Shown piece after piece: positions 1-8,808 of a stretch of DNA of 26,365 nt. A program made the position numbers and the translations under genes. The notes under the pieces are model-generated. The model had not been told where the DNA came from, did not search any database, and was given only the letters and a program-made list of their open reading frames with translations. The stretch comes from an uncultured Pseudomonadota bacterium (GTDB lineage: Bacteria > Pseudomonadota > Gammaproteobacteria > Burkholderiales > Casimicrobiaceae): the NCBI GenBank assembly GCA_937958295.1, contig CALFEY010000314.1, forward strand, positions 1-26,365, in the 5' to 3' direction. How positions within the stretch are numbered: the stretch's first letter is position 1; each line of letters begins with the position of its first letter.

Positions 1-42
1 GGCAGCACACGCCCATCTGCCGTCACCTCGAAAGCCCATGAC

Positions 43-3000
43 ATGACACTCCTCCCACCACAACCCCACCGCGCGTGCCCGTTCAAGCGCAGCGCGCTCG
101 CGCTGTCGATCTGCGCCGCGCTCGGCATGTCCGCGGCTTCAGCCCAGACCGTGGTTGGCCCCGGCAACCTGACCGGCTACACCAACGTCACCACCGGCAC
201 CGCGGGCACCACGGGCACCGGCACTCCCAACAGCCCGCAGCCCGGCGGTCCGGGGCAGAGCCCGTCGGCGCTCACGGTCACCTTCCAGCCCCAGACCTAC
301 ATCGTCGGCGGCGGCGGCGCTCCCACGGTGAGCATCGGGCTCGTCGGGGGCGCCGGCGGTCTCGGCAACGACGCGGCCGGTCACAACCAGGCCGAGACCT
401 CCCCCGCCGACTCTGGCGGCAACGGTGGCGCCGGCGGCACGCCGGGCCTGCTGACCTTCACCGTCTCCAATTTCATCAATCTGACGAGCAGCGCGACCGC
501 TCCCTTCGCGGTGCAACTGACGAGTCAGGGCGGCGCCGGCGGCTTTGCCGGCGGCTTCCAGAAGGACTATGGCTTTGCCGGTACGCCGGGCGCAGGCGGG
601 TCCGGCGGCGCCCTTACGCTGTCGCTCGGTGGCAGCGTCTACAGCAGCAACGGCTGGAGCGGGGCCACGCCGGGCACGACGGCGCTGCTGGTGAGCTCGA
701 TCGGCGGCGATGGCGGCGCCAACCCCAACCTCGTCGCCGACAACAGCGGGAGCGCCGAGCTGTACACCGGCGATGTCCATGCCAATCCCGGCGGCAATGG
801 CGGTAATGGCGGCAACATCCAGGTGACGTCGCAGCTCGCCAACGTGCACTCGGCCACGGCCGGCATGGTGCTGGTGAGCCAGGGCGGAAACGGCTCGGAC
901 GGCTCGTCGGCGGCCGCACCGGGCGGCCACGGCTACGGGGGCGCCGGCGGCGACGGCGGCAGCGGCGGCACGGTCAACCTCACCCTCGGCGATGCGGCGC
1001 AGCCGAACTTCAGCATCGTGGCGGTCGGTGCGGCGACGGCCGCCACGGGCCTCTCCATCCCCGTGACCGAGCCGGATCAAAACGGCAACCAGATCTATGC
1101 GCAGGCATCGTTTCCCGCCGCGGCCATCCAGTTGCAGAGCCTGGGCGGCAACGGCGGCGAGGGGGGTACGGGCAATGGCAACTCGGGGACGGGCGGCTTG
1201 GGCGGCGCGTCGGGCGATGGCGGTGGCGTGACGCTCAGCTATTCCGCGATCGGCCTGTCGACCACCGGCTTTGCGGCGCCGGGCGTGGTGGCGCAAAGCG
1301 TCGGCGGGTCGGGCGGCAATGGCGCCGACGCCGGCGGCACCTTCAAGCGGAAGGGGGGCAGCGGCGGGGTCGGCGGCGCCGGCGGCAGCGTGAATCTCAA
1401 CTTCTTCGACTGGAGCGGCGCCACCCAGAACTCGGTGCTGCAGACCGCCGGCGACGACTCCCCGGCCATCGTCGCGCAGAGCATCGGCGGCGGCGGCGGG
1501 GTCGGCGGCAGCGTGGCGGTGGCCGCTCCGATCGGCGCCGTGGCCATCGGCGGCCAGGGCGAGAACGGCGGTCTCGGGGGCACGGTAATCATCACCAACG
1601 GCGGCGGCAACGACCCCAACGGCAAGCCCGACAGCGGCATCGTCATCAGCACCGGGGGCACGCGATCGAGCGCTCTCGTCGCTCAGAGCATTGGTGGCGG
1701 CGGCGGCACTGGCGGCTCGGCGCAATCGACGGCGATCGGGCCCTTCGCGTATGCGGTGGGCGGCAATGCCGGCAGCGGCGGCAACGCCGGCACGCCCGGC
1801 ACCACTCAGGTCAGCGTGACCAATGCGGGCATCGTGGCCACCGGCGGCGACCATTCGCGCGGCATCGAGGCGCAGGCCATCGGCGGCGGCGGCGGCTCCG
1901 GCGGGTCGGCCAGCACGCTCACCGCGAGCGGGCAGCTCAACGTGAATGTCTCGGTCGGCGGCCAAGCCGGTGCCGGCGGCGACGCCGGCGACGTGAACGT
2001 GCAGAACCCTGGTCAGATCGTGACGCAGGGCGCCGATGCCTTCGGGCTCGTGGCGCAGAGCATCGGCGGCGGTGGCGGCAACGGCGGCATGTCCAAGGCC
2101 GACTCCCTGCAGCTCGTCGGTGACAGCGAGTTCCCGTCGATGACGGTCTCGATCGACCTGGGGGGCCAGGGCGGCAGCGCCGGCAACGGCGGTAACGTGA
2201 CCGTGGGCAACGGCTTCTCGATCATGACCGCCGGCCCGGGTGCGCATGGCGTGGTCGCGCAGAGCATCGGCGGCGGTGGCGGCAACGGCGGCGATTCCAG
2301 CAGCCTCATGGGCCAGATCCAGGGCTCCACCTTCACGTACAGCGTGTCGGCCGGCGGCTCGGGCGGATCGGGCGGCAGCACCGGCCAGGTCACCGTCAAC
2401 AACAAAGGCCTGATCTGGACGATGGGCCAGGACAGCTATGCGGTGCTGGCGCAGAGCATCGCCGGCGGCGGCGGCAATGGCGGCGTGGGCAGCAGCGACA
2501 CCAGTGCCTTCAGCAGCAGCGATTCCTCCAAATTCACGATCGCCATGGGCGGCGAAGGGGCTATCGGCGCCGATGCCAACCAGGTGACGGTCAACAACTA
2601 CAGTGGCGTTCTGACGACGGGCGATGGGTCCGGGGCGATCTTCGCGCAGAGCATCGGCGGCGGCGGCGGCAATGGCGGCGGCGGCATCGCCTACGGCACC
2701 GGCGGCACGGTCAGCGTCGCCGTGGGCATTGGCGGCAAAGGCGGGTCCGGCGGCGCCGGCGGCAGCGTCAATGTCAACAACTATGCGAACGGCGCGATCG
2801 TGACCGTGGGCGCCGGCGCGGCCGGGATCTTCGCGCAGAGCGTCGGCGGCGCCGGCGGCACGGGCGGCCGCGGGGCCGTCAGCGGCGGGGTGAGCCCGGT
2901 GACGCTGATCCTGGACTACCTGAAGAGCGGGGAGCTCGCCGCGAACTACACGCAGTCGTACGGCAGCTCGGACACCTACGTGCAGGCGTGGAAGAACACC

Positions 3001-6000
3001 GCAGGTGCGCTGTTCGGCAAGGGGGTCCAGGGCCTGGTGAGCCTGGCCAAAGATTATCTGAACGCCAACAACGGCGGCACGTCGCCGGCGCAGGGCGACG
3101 GTGGCGGGAGCTTCACGCTCAACCTCACCGTCGGCGCGGTGCAGACGGGGGCCGGCGGCAGCGGCGGCACCGGCGGCAGCGTCACCGTCCTCAACGAGGG
3201 GCAGATTCTGACTCAGGGTCCGGCCTCCGCCGGCATCCAGGCGCAGAGCGTGGGCGGCGGCGGCGGCAGCGCCGGCAGCGTGCTCGTCGGCACCAGCGGC
3301 AGCTTCGTTCCCGAGAACATCGTCGCCAACGTCGTGATCGGCGGCGCCGGCGGTGCGGCCGGCGACGGCGGCGTGGTCTCCATCACGAACTACAACCAGG
3401 TCACCACACAGGGCGACCAGTCGCATGGTCTCGTTGCCCAGAGCGTGGGCGGCGGGGGTGGCCTGGCCGGCTACACCGGCTCGCCGGCGGCCGGTCGCAG
3501 CACCTACGGCTTCACGCTCGGCGGCGACGGCGGCGCCAGCGGCAACGGCGGCAGCTACGGCAGCGACGGCGTCCCCGGCGTGACGGTGGAGAACTTCGCC
3601 GCGACCGTAGGCACCGCCATCGTCAAGACCAGCGGTGACGATGCGGTGGGCATCGTCGCGCAGAACATCGGCGGCGGCGGCGGGCTGATGTCGTGGATGT
3701 ACGCCGTCGCCGACGGCAACGGCGGGGTGGTCAGCACGAGCTCGCAGGCGAACCTGTCCACACCCGTGGTGCTGTCACTGTCGGCTCACACCGCACCGTC
3801 GGCCGCCGGCTGCAACTCGCAGTACCTCGTAGCGGCCTGCGGCAACGCCGGCGAGGCCTATGTCACGTCGGACACGATCGGCACCTCGGGGCGCAACTCC
3901 CATGGCGTGGTGGCGCAGAGCATCGGCGGCGGCGGCGGTGCCCTGTTCGGCGGCACGCTGACGGGCAACAACTTCTTCGCCAACTCTGCCACCTCGATGG
4001 GCAACGGCGGGCAGGTGCAGGTCAACATCCGCGGGCCGCTGACCACCACCGGCGACGGCGCGATCGGCGTGATCGCGCAGAGCATCGGCGGCGGGGGGCT
4101 CCTCGGCGGCGACTTCGCCTCGGCCAGCGCCTTCGCGGCGCGGCCGAGCAGCTTCCAGGGCGCGGCGACGCCGTCGTTCTTCCAAGGCGACGGCGGCGAG
4201 GTGGACGTCTACGTGGTGCAGGGCGGCAGCATCCGCACGTCCGGCGCGTTCGCGCACGGCATCTATGCGCAGAGCGTGGGCGGTGGCGGCGGCTTGATCG
4301 TCACCCAGGATCACGGCTGGATCGACGGCAGCGGCGGCGGCATCGGCAGCGCCGGCGTCATCGACATCCAGGTGGACGGCATCGTCACCACGGCCGGGAA
4401 AAGCGCGATCGGCGTGTACGTCAACTCCGACGGCTCCACCCAATCGTCGAACCCGGTCGGCATCACCGTCACCGGCGCGGTGGGCAGCGAGCAGTTCGAC
4501 GCCATCGTGATCAACAGCAGCGCCACCGGCAACACCGTGACCAATAGCGGCACGATCTCGGGCGCCGTGGGCCAGGCCGCGGTGACGGTGGCCAACGGCA
4601 ACAACGCCGCGGTGAACGTGACCAACAGCGCTGGCGGCAATCTCTACGGCAACGTGGTCCTGGGCGGCGGCACGCTGACGAACGCCGGCAACTGGTACCC
4701 CGATGGCGCGAACGTGGCCAATGTTCAGAGCACGGGCTATATCGGGGTGGCTCTGGGGCGCACGGTCCCCGCGTCCAACGGCCAGATGCCCACCGTGATC
4801 CTGTCGGGCAACCTGCAGCACAGCGGCGTCCTGCAGACCACCGTGGACTTCGCCAAGGGCCAGGCGAGCAAGCTGCTGGTCACCGGCACGGCGAACCTCA
4901 CCGGCAGCCAGTTCTCGCTGATCCCGGCCTCCACCGGATCGCAGCCGGTGACGATCCTGCAGAGCACCGGCACGCTGACCCTGGGACAGAACACGGTCTA
5001 CGACGGAGGCCAGCTCGGCCAGTTCAGCTACCAGCTCAGCACGCCGAACCCGAACGAGCTGCAGGTCACGCAGCAGTCGAAGATGGCGGCGGTGGCCAGC
5101 TCGGCCGGGTTGAGCCGCACGGAGCAGGCGGTGGCCGGGCATCTCGACGCCAACTTTGTCGCCGGCACACCGGGCCTGGGCAACACCCTGCTCGCCGTGG
5201 GCACCATCGACAATGTGCCGCAATTCCGCGCCGCGCTCGATAGCCTGGGCAACGAGGCGGCCAATGCGGTGGGCACGGCGCGCCTGGCCGCCAGCCTCGC
5301 GTTCGCCGCGCGCATGAACTACTGCCCGGACTTCGAAGGCAGCGGCACGTATCAGGTCGAGCGCGAGTGCGCCTGGGGCCGCATCATCGGCGACTGGATG
5401 GACCGGAACACCAACAACGACAGCATCGGCTACACCGTCGACAGCAAGATGCTGCAATTCGGCGGCCAGAAGCGGATCGCCCCGGGCTGGTTCCTCGGCG
5501 GCTCCATCGCCTACGACTGGAGCGACTTCGACGCGCAGACCGTGCCGGCGCAGGTCGACGGCAAGGGCGTGACGGTGGGCGCGATACTGAAGTACCAGGA
5601 CGGGCCGTGGATGTACTCCGCTGGTGTGGACGCCGGCTACGGGTGGTACGACACGAGCCGTACCGTGGCACTGGAAGGTCCGGGCGTGACGGCGACGTCG
5701 TCGTTCAATGCCCAGCATGTCGGCCTGCATGGGCGGATCGCGTATCAACTTCCACAGCCGTCGTGGTACCTCAAGCCCTACCTCGACCTGCACGCGATCT
5801 ACCAACGCACCGATGCCTTCACCGAGAGCGGCGCCGGTCCGCTCGACCTCGCCGTGAACGGCAGCAGCGCCACCCGCCTTGCGGCGTCCCCGATGCTCGA
5901 GCTCGGCGCCCGCCTCGACCTCGGCGCGCGGACGGTGCTAAAGCCGGTGCTCGGCATCGGCGGCAGCTTCTTCAACAAGAACGAATGGAACACGGACGTC

Positions 6001-6189
6001 CGCTTCGTGGGCGCGCCGTCGACCACCTTCGAGGTCAACTCCTCGCTGCCCAGCGCGCTGTTCAACGTGAATCTGGGCGTCACCCTCATGCGCGGCGACC
6101 ACCTGCGTCTGTTGCTCGACTACAGCGGACAGTTCGGCGACGACTACCGCTCCAACGGCGGCTCGCTGAAACTGACCTACCAGTTCTGA
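43..6189 (+). CDS. Giant Gly-rich autotransporter (type V secretion) with AQSIGGGGG repeats
   Basis: The 2048-residue protein begins with a signal peptide: Lys-Arg at 15-16, a hydrophobic stretch at 18-33 and a probable cut after Ala34 (ASA|Q). The passenger is Gly/Ser/Asn-rich. From about residue 415 to 1415 it carries fifteen copies of a motif close to AQSIGGGGGNGG, each ending a unit of about 65 residues that also holds a V-x-V-x-N turn and an I-x-T-x-G strand, as expected for a beta-helix. Non-repeat segments lie at about 950-1016 and 1255-1275. The C-terminal 275 residues (from about 1775, after a Cys pair in the NYCPDF...ECAWGR segment) look like an autotransporter beta-barrel and end in the usual aromatic residue (YQF). 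Such proteins are displayed on or released from the outer membrane, often as adhesins. The ligand is not evident. The ATG at 43 has no strong ribosome site, but an ATG at 38 stops after two codons. Confidence 0.93.
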   Translation: MTLLPPQPHRACPFKRSALALSICAALGMSAASAQTVVGPGNLTGYTNVTTGTAGTTGTGTPNSPQPGGPGQSPSALTVTFQPQTYIVGGGGAPTVSIGLVGGAGGLGNDAAGHNQAETSPADSGGNGGAGGTPGLLTFTVSNFINLTSSATAPFAVQLTSQGGAGGFAGGFQKDYGFAGTPGAGGSGGALTLSLGGSVYSSNGWSGATPGTTALLVSSIGGDGGANPNLVADNSGSAELYTGDVHANPGGNGGNGGNIQVTSQLANVHSATAGMVLVSQGGNGSDGSSAAAPGGHGYGGAGGDGGSGGTVNLTLGDAAQPNFSIVAVGAATAATGLSIPVTEPDQNGNQIYAQASFPAAAIQLQSLGGNGGEGGTGNGNSGTGGLGGASGDGGGVTLSYSAIGLSTTGFAAPGVVAQSVGGSGGNGADAGGTFKRKGGSGGVGGAGGSVNLNFFDWSGATQNSVLQTAGDDSPAIVAQSIGGGGGVGGSVAVAAPIGAVAIGGQGENGGLGGTVIITNGGGNDPNGKPDSGIVISTGGTRSSALVAQSIGGGGGTGGSAQSTAIGPFAYAVGGNAGSGGNAGTPGTTQVSVTNAGIVATGGDHSRGIEAQAIGGGGGSGGSASTLTASGQLNVNVSVGGQAGAGGDAGDVNVQNPGQIVTQGADAFGLVAQSIGGGGGNGGMSKADSLQLVGDSEFPSMTVSIDLGGQGGSAGNGGNVTVGNGFSIMTAGPGAHGVVAQSIGGGGGNGGDSSSLMGQIQGSTFTYSVSAGGSGGSGGSTGQVTVNNKGLIWTMGQDSYAVLAQSIAGGGGNGGVGSSDTSAFSSSDSSKFTIAMGGEGAIGADANQVTVNNYSGVLTTGDGSGAIFAQSIGGGGGNGGGGIAYGTGGTVSVAVGIGGKGGSGGAGGSVNVNNYANGAIVTVGAGAAGIFAQSVGGAGGTGGRGAVSGGVSPVTLILDYLKSGELAANYTQSYGSSDTYVQAWKNTAGALFGKGVQGLVSLAKDYLNANNGGTSPAQGDGGGSFTLNLTVGAVQTGAGGSGGTGGSVTVLNEGQILTQGPASAGIQAQSVGGGGGSAGSVLVGTSGSFVPENIVANVVIGGAGGAAGDGGVVSITNYNQVTTQGDQSHGLVAQSVGGGGGLAGYTGSPAAGRSTYGFTLGGDGGASGNGGSYGSDGVPGVTVENFAATVGTAIVKTSGDDAVGIVAQNIGGGGGLMSWMYAVADGNGGVVSTSSQANLSTPVVLSLSAHTAPSAAGCNSQYLVAACGNAGEAYVTSDTIGTSGRNSHGVVAQSIGGGGGALFGGTLTGNNFFANSATSMGNGGQVQVNIRGPLTTTGDGAIGVIAQSIGGGGLLGGDFASASAFAARPSSFQGAATPSFFQGDGGEVDVYVVQGGSIRTSGAFAHGIYAQSVGGGGGLIVTQDHGWIDGSGGGIGSAGVIDIQVDGIVTTAGKSAIGVYVNSDGSTQSSNPVGITVTGAVGSEQFDAIVINSSATGNTVTNSGTISGAVGQAAVTVANGNNAAVNVTNSAGGNLYGNVVLGGGTLTNAGNWYPDGANVANVQSTGYIGVALGRTVPASNGQMPTVILSGNLQHSGVLQTTVDFAKGQASKLLVTGTANLTGSQFSLIPASTGSQPVTILQSTGTLTLGQNTVYDGGQLGQFSYQLSTPNPNELQVTQQSKMAAVASSAGLSRTEQAVAGHLDANFVAGTPGLGNTLLAVGTIDNVPQFRAALDSLGNEAANAVGTARLAASLAFAARMNYCPDFEGSGTYQVERECAWGRIIGDWMDRNTNNDSIGYTVDSKMLQFGGQKRIAPGWFLGGSIAYDWSDFDAQTVPAQVDGKGVTVGAILKYQDGPWMYSAGVDAGYGWYDTSRTVALEGPGVTATSSFNAQHVGLHGRIAYQLPQPSWYLKPYLDLHAIYQRTDAFTESGAGPLDLAVNGSSATRLAASPMLELGARLDLGARTVLKPVLGIGGSFFNKNEWNTDVRFVGAPSTTFEVNSSLPSALFNVNLGVTLMRGDHLRLLLDYSGQFGDDYRSNGGSLKLTYQF

Positions 6190-6227
6190 AACGTTGTCCC
6201 CATCTCTTTACTCGAAAGGAAACGACC

Positions 6228-6506
6228 ATGAAGATCCCCCGTCCCAATCTCGTCGCGCTGGCCGCCGCGGTGGCCGTGGCCGCCTGTGCGGTGTCAGCCC
6301 AGGTGCCCGTGCAGAACGTCGATCCCCAGCGCCACGGCAACTTGGCGGCGGCGCAGCAGCTGGTGGTGCAGGCCTTCCAGCGGCTGAGCGATGCGCAGTA
6401 CGCCAACGACAATCAGCTGGGAGGGCATGTGGCCCGGGCCAAGGATCTGCTGCGCCAGGCCAACAACGAGATCAAGCTCGCCGCCGAAGCTGCCAATCGG
6501 CGCTGA
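6228..6506 (+). CDS. Small exported helical protein downstream of the autotransporter
   Basis: This 92-residue protein starts 38 bases after the autotransporter stop. A purine-rich site (GAAAGGAAA, about 6214-6222) precedes the ATG. Residues 1-24 form a signal peptide with a VSA|Q cut, similar to the ASA|Q cut of the autotransporter. The mature part of about 68 residues is rich in Ala, Gln, Asn and Lys and predicts as two amphipathic helices, with a heptad-like pattern in the last 45 residues. I recognise the general type (small exported proteins with an N-L-A-A-A-Q ... AKDLL-Q-AN-E pattern) but know of no assigned function. The spacing suggests co-transcription with the autotransporter, so a periplasmic role or a helper role in its secretion is possible. 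That is inference only. Confidence 0.82.
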   Translation: MKIPRPNLVALAAAVAVAACAVSAQVPVQNVDPQRHGNLAAAQQLVVQAFQRLSDAQYANDNQLGGHVARAKDLLRQANNEIKLAAEAANRR

Positions 6507-6542
6507 TCGTTTGCGGTGGGACGGGCCGCCCGCGGTGGAAGC

Positions 6543-6920
6543 CTAGCTGCGCGCGGCATACGCCGCCGCCACCAGCAACCCGCCGATGATGGCGACGTTC
6601 GATTGCCAAGTGGTGATCGCGTTCTGGCGGGGCGGTCCCGTCATGTTCCAGAAGTCGAGGAGCATGGCGGAGGCGAGGAGCGTGAATACCACGAGCCCGA
6701 GCGCGGCCTGGGTGGCGTACACGCCGACCATGAGCAGCATGCCGCATACGGCCTGGAACACGGAGCCGATCACCAAAATGGCGCGCGGGAACGGCAGGCG
6801 CCGGTCGGCGATCTGCTGCGCGACAGGACCGAAAGCGACATAGTGATGAACGGCACCGATCACGAAGAGACCGCCAAGGGCGACGCGTCCCACGATCCAT
6901 GCCCATTCGATGGCGGCCAT
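6543..6920 (-). CDS. DoxX-like four-helix inner membrane protein
   Basis: The 125-residue protein has four hydrophobic segments, at about 8-30, 45-68, 70-92 and 107-123. It opens with a W-x-x-G-R-x-x-L-G-x-x-F-x-x-x-G-x-x-H pattern typical of the DoxX/DoxD-like family, and the length is normal for that family. Family members are inner-membrane proteins linked in some bacteria to thiol and redox homeostasis, but most have no defined function. It is transcribed away from the ThDP-enzyme gene, and about 110 bases between the two starts hold both promoters. No strong Shine-Dalgarno site is visible before the chosen ATG, so the start is moderately certain. Confidence 0.82.
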   Translation of the reverse strand: MAAIEWAWIVGRVALGGLFVIGAVHHYVAFGPVAQQIADRRLPFPRAILVIGSVFQAVCGMLLMVGVYATQAALGLVVFTLLASAMLLDFWNMTGPPRQNAITTWQSNVAIIGGLLVAAAYAARS

Positions 6921-6987
6921 GGCGCGATTCTAGTGGTCCTTCCTGTGGCAGGGAAGCGAGGCGCGACCGCGGAGCAGCGCGCCTACG

Positions 6988-6993
6988 TATAGT
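6988..6993 (+). promoter_or_regulatory. Possible -10 element for the ThDP-enzyme gene
   Basis: TATAGT lies about 38 bases before the ATG at 7031, in the gap between two divergent genes. It is the best -10-like hexamer in a GC-rich gap. No convincing -35 is seen at the right distance, so the assignment is weak. Confidence 0.25.
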
Positions 6994-7030
6994 GGCCGCC
7001 TCAAGAACCGCAGCGTCAACGAGAGGGAAG

Positions 7031-8638
7031 ATGGACACGCGCACCGGCGGTGAGCTCATCCAGGACTTCATCGATACCTACGAAATCCCGTTCGTATTCG
7101 GCAATCCCGGCACCACAGAGACGACGTTCCTCGCGGCGGTGGCGGCGTCCAAGGCCGCCTACGTCCTCTGCCTGCACGAATCCAGTGCGGTAGGCATCGC
7201 CGCCGGGTATGCGCTCATCACGGGCAAGCCGTCGATCGTGAGCCTCCACACGTATCCGGGCCTCGCCAACGGCATCTTCAACATGCGCAACGCGCTGATG
7301 TCCGGCGTGCCGCTGCTCGTGATCAACGGGCAGCAGGACTCGCGCTTCCTGATCCACAACCCCGTCCTGGGGGCGCCCAACACGCAGCTCGCCGAGACGG
7401 CCACAAAGTACGCTTACGAGGTCACCCGCACCGACGACCTCGCCGTCGCCCTGCAGCGGTGCTATCTGCACGCGAAGCTCCAGCCCAGCGGGCCGGTGTT
7501 CCTGTCCATCCCCATGAACTTCATGCTCGAGACGACCGCGCACACGACGTTCAAGAAGACGCGCATCGTCGACGACGCGGTGCCGCGCGGGATCGGCGAC
7601 ATCGCGCGCGCCTTGCGCGCCGTGCCCGCAGGCAGGCTCGCCATCGTGGCCGACTATGCCGTGGGCGCGGCGCGCGACATCGACGGCGTGAGCCGCGTCT
7701 CCACCGCGCTCGCGGCGGACATCTATGCCGCCCCGTTCCATGTGCAAGGCACGGTCGATCCGCTACATCCCAATTTTCGGGGACAGCTACCGCCGACCAC
7801 GAAGGAGATCAACGCGACACTCGCGCGCTATCACACGATGCTGCTAGTGGGCGAGAAAATCGACAGCTTCACCTACAACGGCCTATCGGCGGTGCCGAGC
7901 GATCTCCAGGTCATCCAGATCGCACCTGCCGCCAGCCAGCTCGGCTTCGACTTTCCTTGCGACATGGCGGTGCTCGGCGACATCGCCGCCACGTTGGAGG
8001 CCTTGGCCGCCGCCCTAGGGGCTCCCGCGGTGCCTCCCGGTTCGCGGACGGTCGACGAGGCGGCGCTCGACCAGCGCTATCCCGCCGCGGGCTCCCACGC
8101 GAGCGATGCGCTCATCCTGGCCGTGCTGCGACATCTCGACCGCCGCACCCACATCGTCACGGAAGGTTCGTCCGAAGACGCGATCGTGCAGGACATGGCC
8201 GTCCACCTGGGTTTCCGCAACGTCCACTTCTCGCCGCGCGGGGGCGGCCTGGGCTGGGCCATGCCGCTCGGCGTGGGGATCGGCCTTGCCACGGGCAAGC
8301 CCGCCGTGTGCTTCGTGGGGGATGGCGGCAGCTTGTTCTCGATCCACGCGTTGTGGACCGCCGCGAAGCACGCCGTCCCTTCGCTCTTCGTCTGCTTCGT
8401 CAATCACGAGTACCGCCTGCTGAAAGACCTGTGGTGCAACGCGATGGGTACGACCCTTCAGACCACGCATTTCGTGGGCATGGACTTCGCGGATCCGAAC
8501 GTGGATGTGCAACGCATCGCCGAGGCCTTCGGGGCGCGCACGGAGAAGATCGCGGACGTGCAGGACGTGGCCGGCGTGCTCGATCGGGCGCTGGCACATG
8601 CAGGCCCGAGCTTTCTCATCATCGACCGCGAGCCGTGA
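7031..8638 (+). CDS. Thiamine-diphosphate-dependent enzyme, benzoylformate decarboxylase-like
   Basis: The 535-residue protein has the three-domain layout of the pyruvate oxidase/decarboxylase superfamily. At the N-terminus (ThDP pyrimidine domain) it has FGNPGTTE at 23-30, the cofactor-activating Glu50 in the HESSAVG segment, and His73 in SLHTYPG. These match the positions of Ser26, Glu47 and His70 in benzoylformate decarboxylase, with Thr in place of Ser. The C-terminal ThDP/Mg motif is GDG at 430-432, followed 27 residues later by Asn458, and the intervening SLFSIHALWTAAKH segment closely resembles benzoylformate decarboxylase. It probably decarboxylates a 2-oxo acid or performs carboligation in the cytosol. 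The substrate cannot be read from the sequence, and acetolactate synthase-like or oxalyl-CoA decarboxylase-like roles are less likely. The start is set by a purine-rich site (GAGAGGGAAG) directly before the ATG. Confidence 0.88.
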   Translation: MDTRTGGELIQDFIDTYEIPFVFGNPGTTETTFLAAVAASKAAYVLCLHESSAVGIAAGYALITGKPSIVSLHTYPGLANGIFNMRNALMSGVPLLVINGQQDSRFLIHNPVLGAPNTQLAETATKYAYEVTRTDDLAVALQRCYLHAKLQPSGPVFLSIPMNFMLETTAHTTFKKTRIVDDAVPRGIGDIARALRAVPAGRLAIVADYAVGAARDIDGVSRVSTALAADIYAAPFHVQGTVDPLHPNFRGQLPPTTKEINATLARYHTMLLVGEKIDSFTYNGLSAVPSDLQVIQIAPAASQLGFDFPCDMAVLGDIAATLEALAAALGAPAVPPGSRTVDEAALDQRYPAAGSHASDALILAVLRHLDRRTHIVTEGSSEDAIVQDMAVHLGFRNVHFSPRGGGLGWAMPLGVGIGLATGKPAVCFVGDGGSLFSIHALWTAAKHAVPSLFVCFVNHEYRLLKDLWCNAMGTTLQTTHFVGMDFADPNVDVQRIAEAFGARTEKIADVQDVAGVLDRALAHAGPSFLIIDREP

Positions 8639-8808
8639 GCGGGGGTACCCGGGGAGTCGCCTCGTAACTTTGCGAGGTCACACGCACGGCAGGACACGCT
8701 AGTCTTGCGGCGGGCATACTGGGCGGCCGCCGCCCCGGCGAGCCCATCCTCCGGCGGCCCCGAGCCTTGGTTGTTCCATCCCAACCCTCTACGCACAGGA
8801 ACCTTCCG

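Noticed and set aside
139..3426. A 1095-codon minus-strand open frame opposite the autotransporter
   Set aside because: It mirrors the GGC/GCC-rich repeat codons, giving Ala/Arg/Asp/His-rich sequence with no domain, signal peptide or ribosome site. The plus-strand frame has a full signal peptide, passenger and barrel.
1285..4305. Regular repeats that could be taken for a CRISPR or tandem DNA array
   Set aside because: Units differ at the DNA level, keep one reading frame and encode a periodic protein motif; there are no identical repeats with unique spacers.
3775..5805. A 676-codon minus-strand open frame opposite the autotransporter C-terminus
   Set aside because: Low-complexity Arg/Ala/Val/His content typical of an antisense frame in GC-rich DNA; it covers the clear beta-barrel gene.
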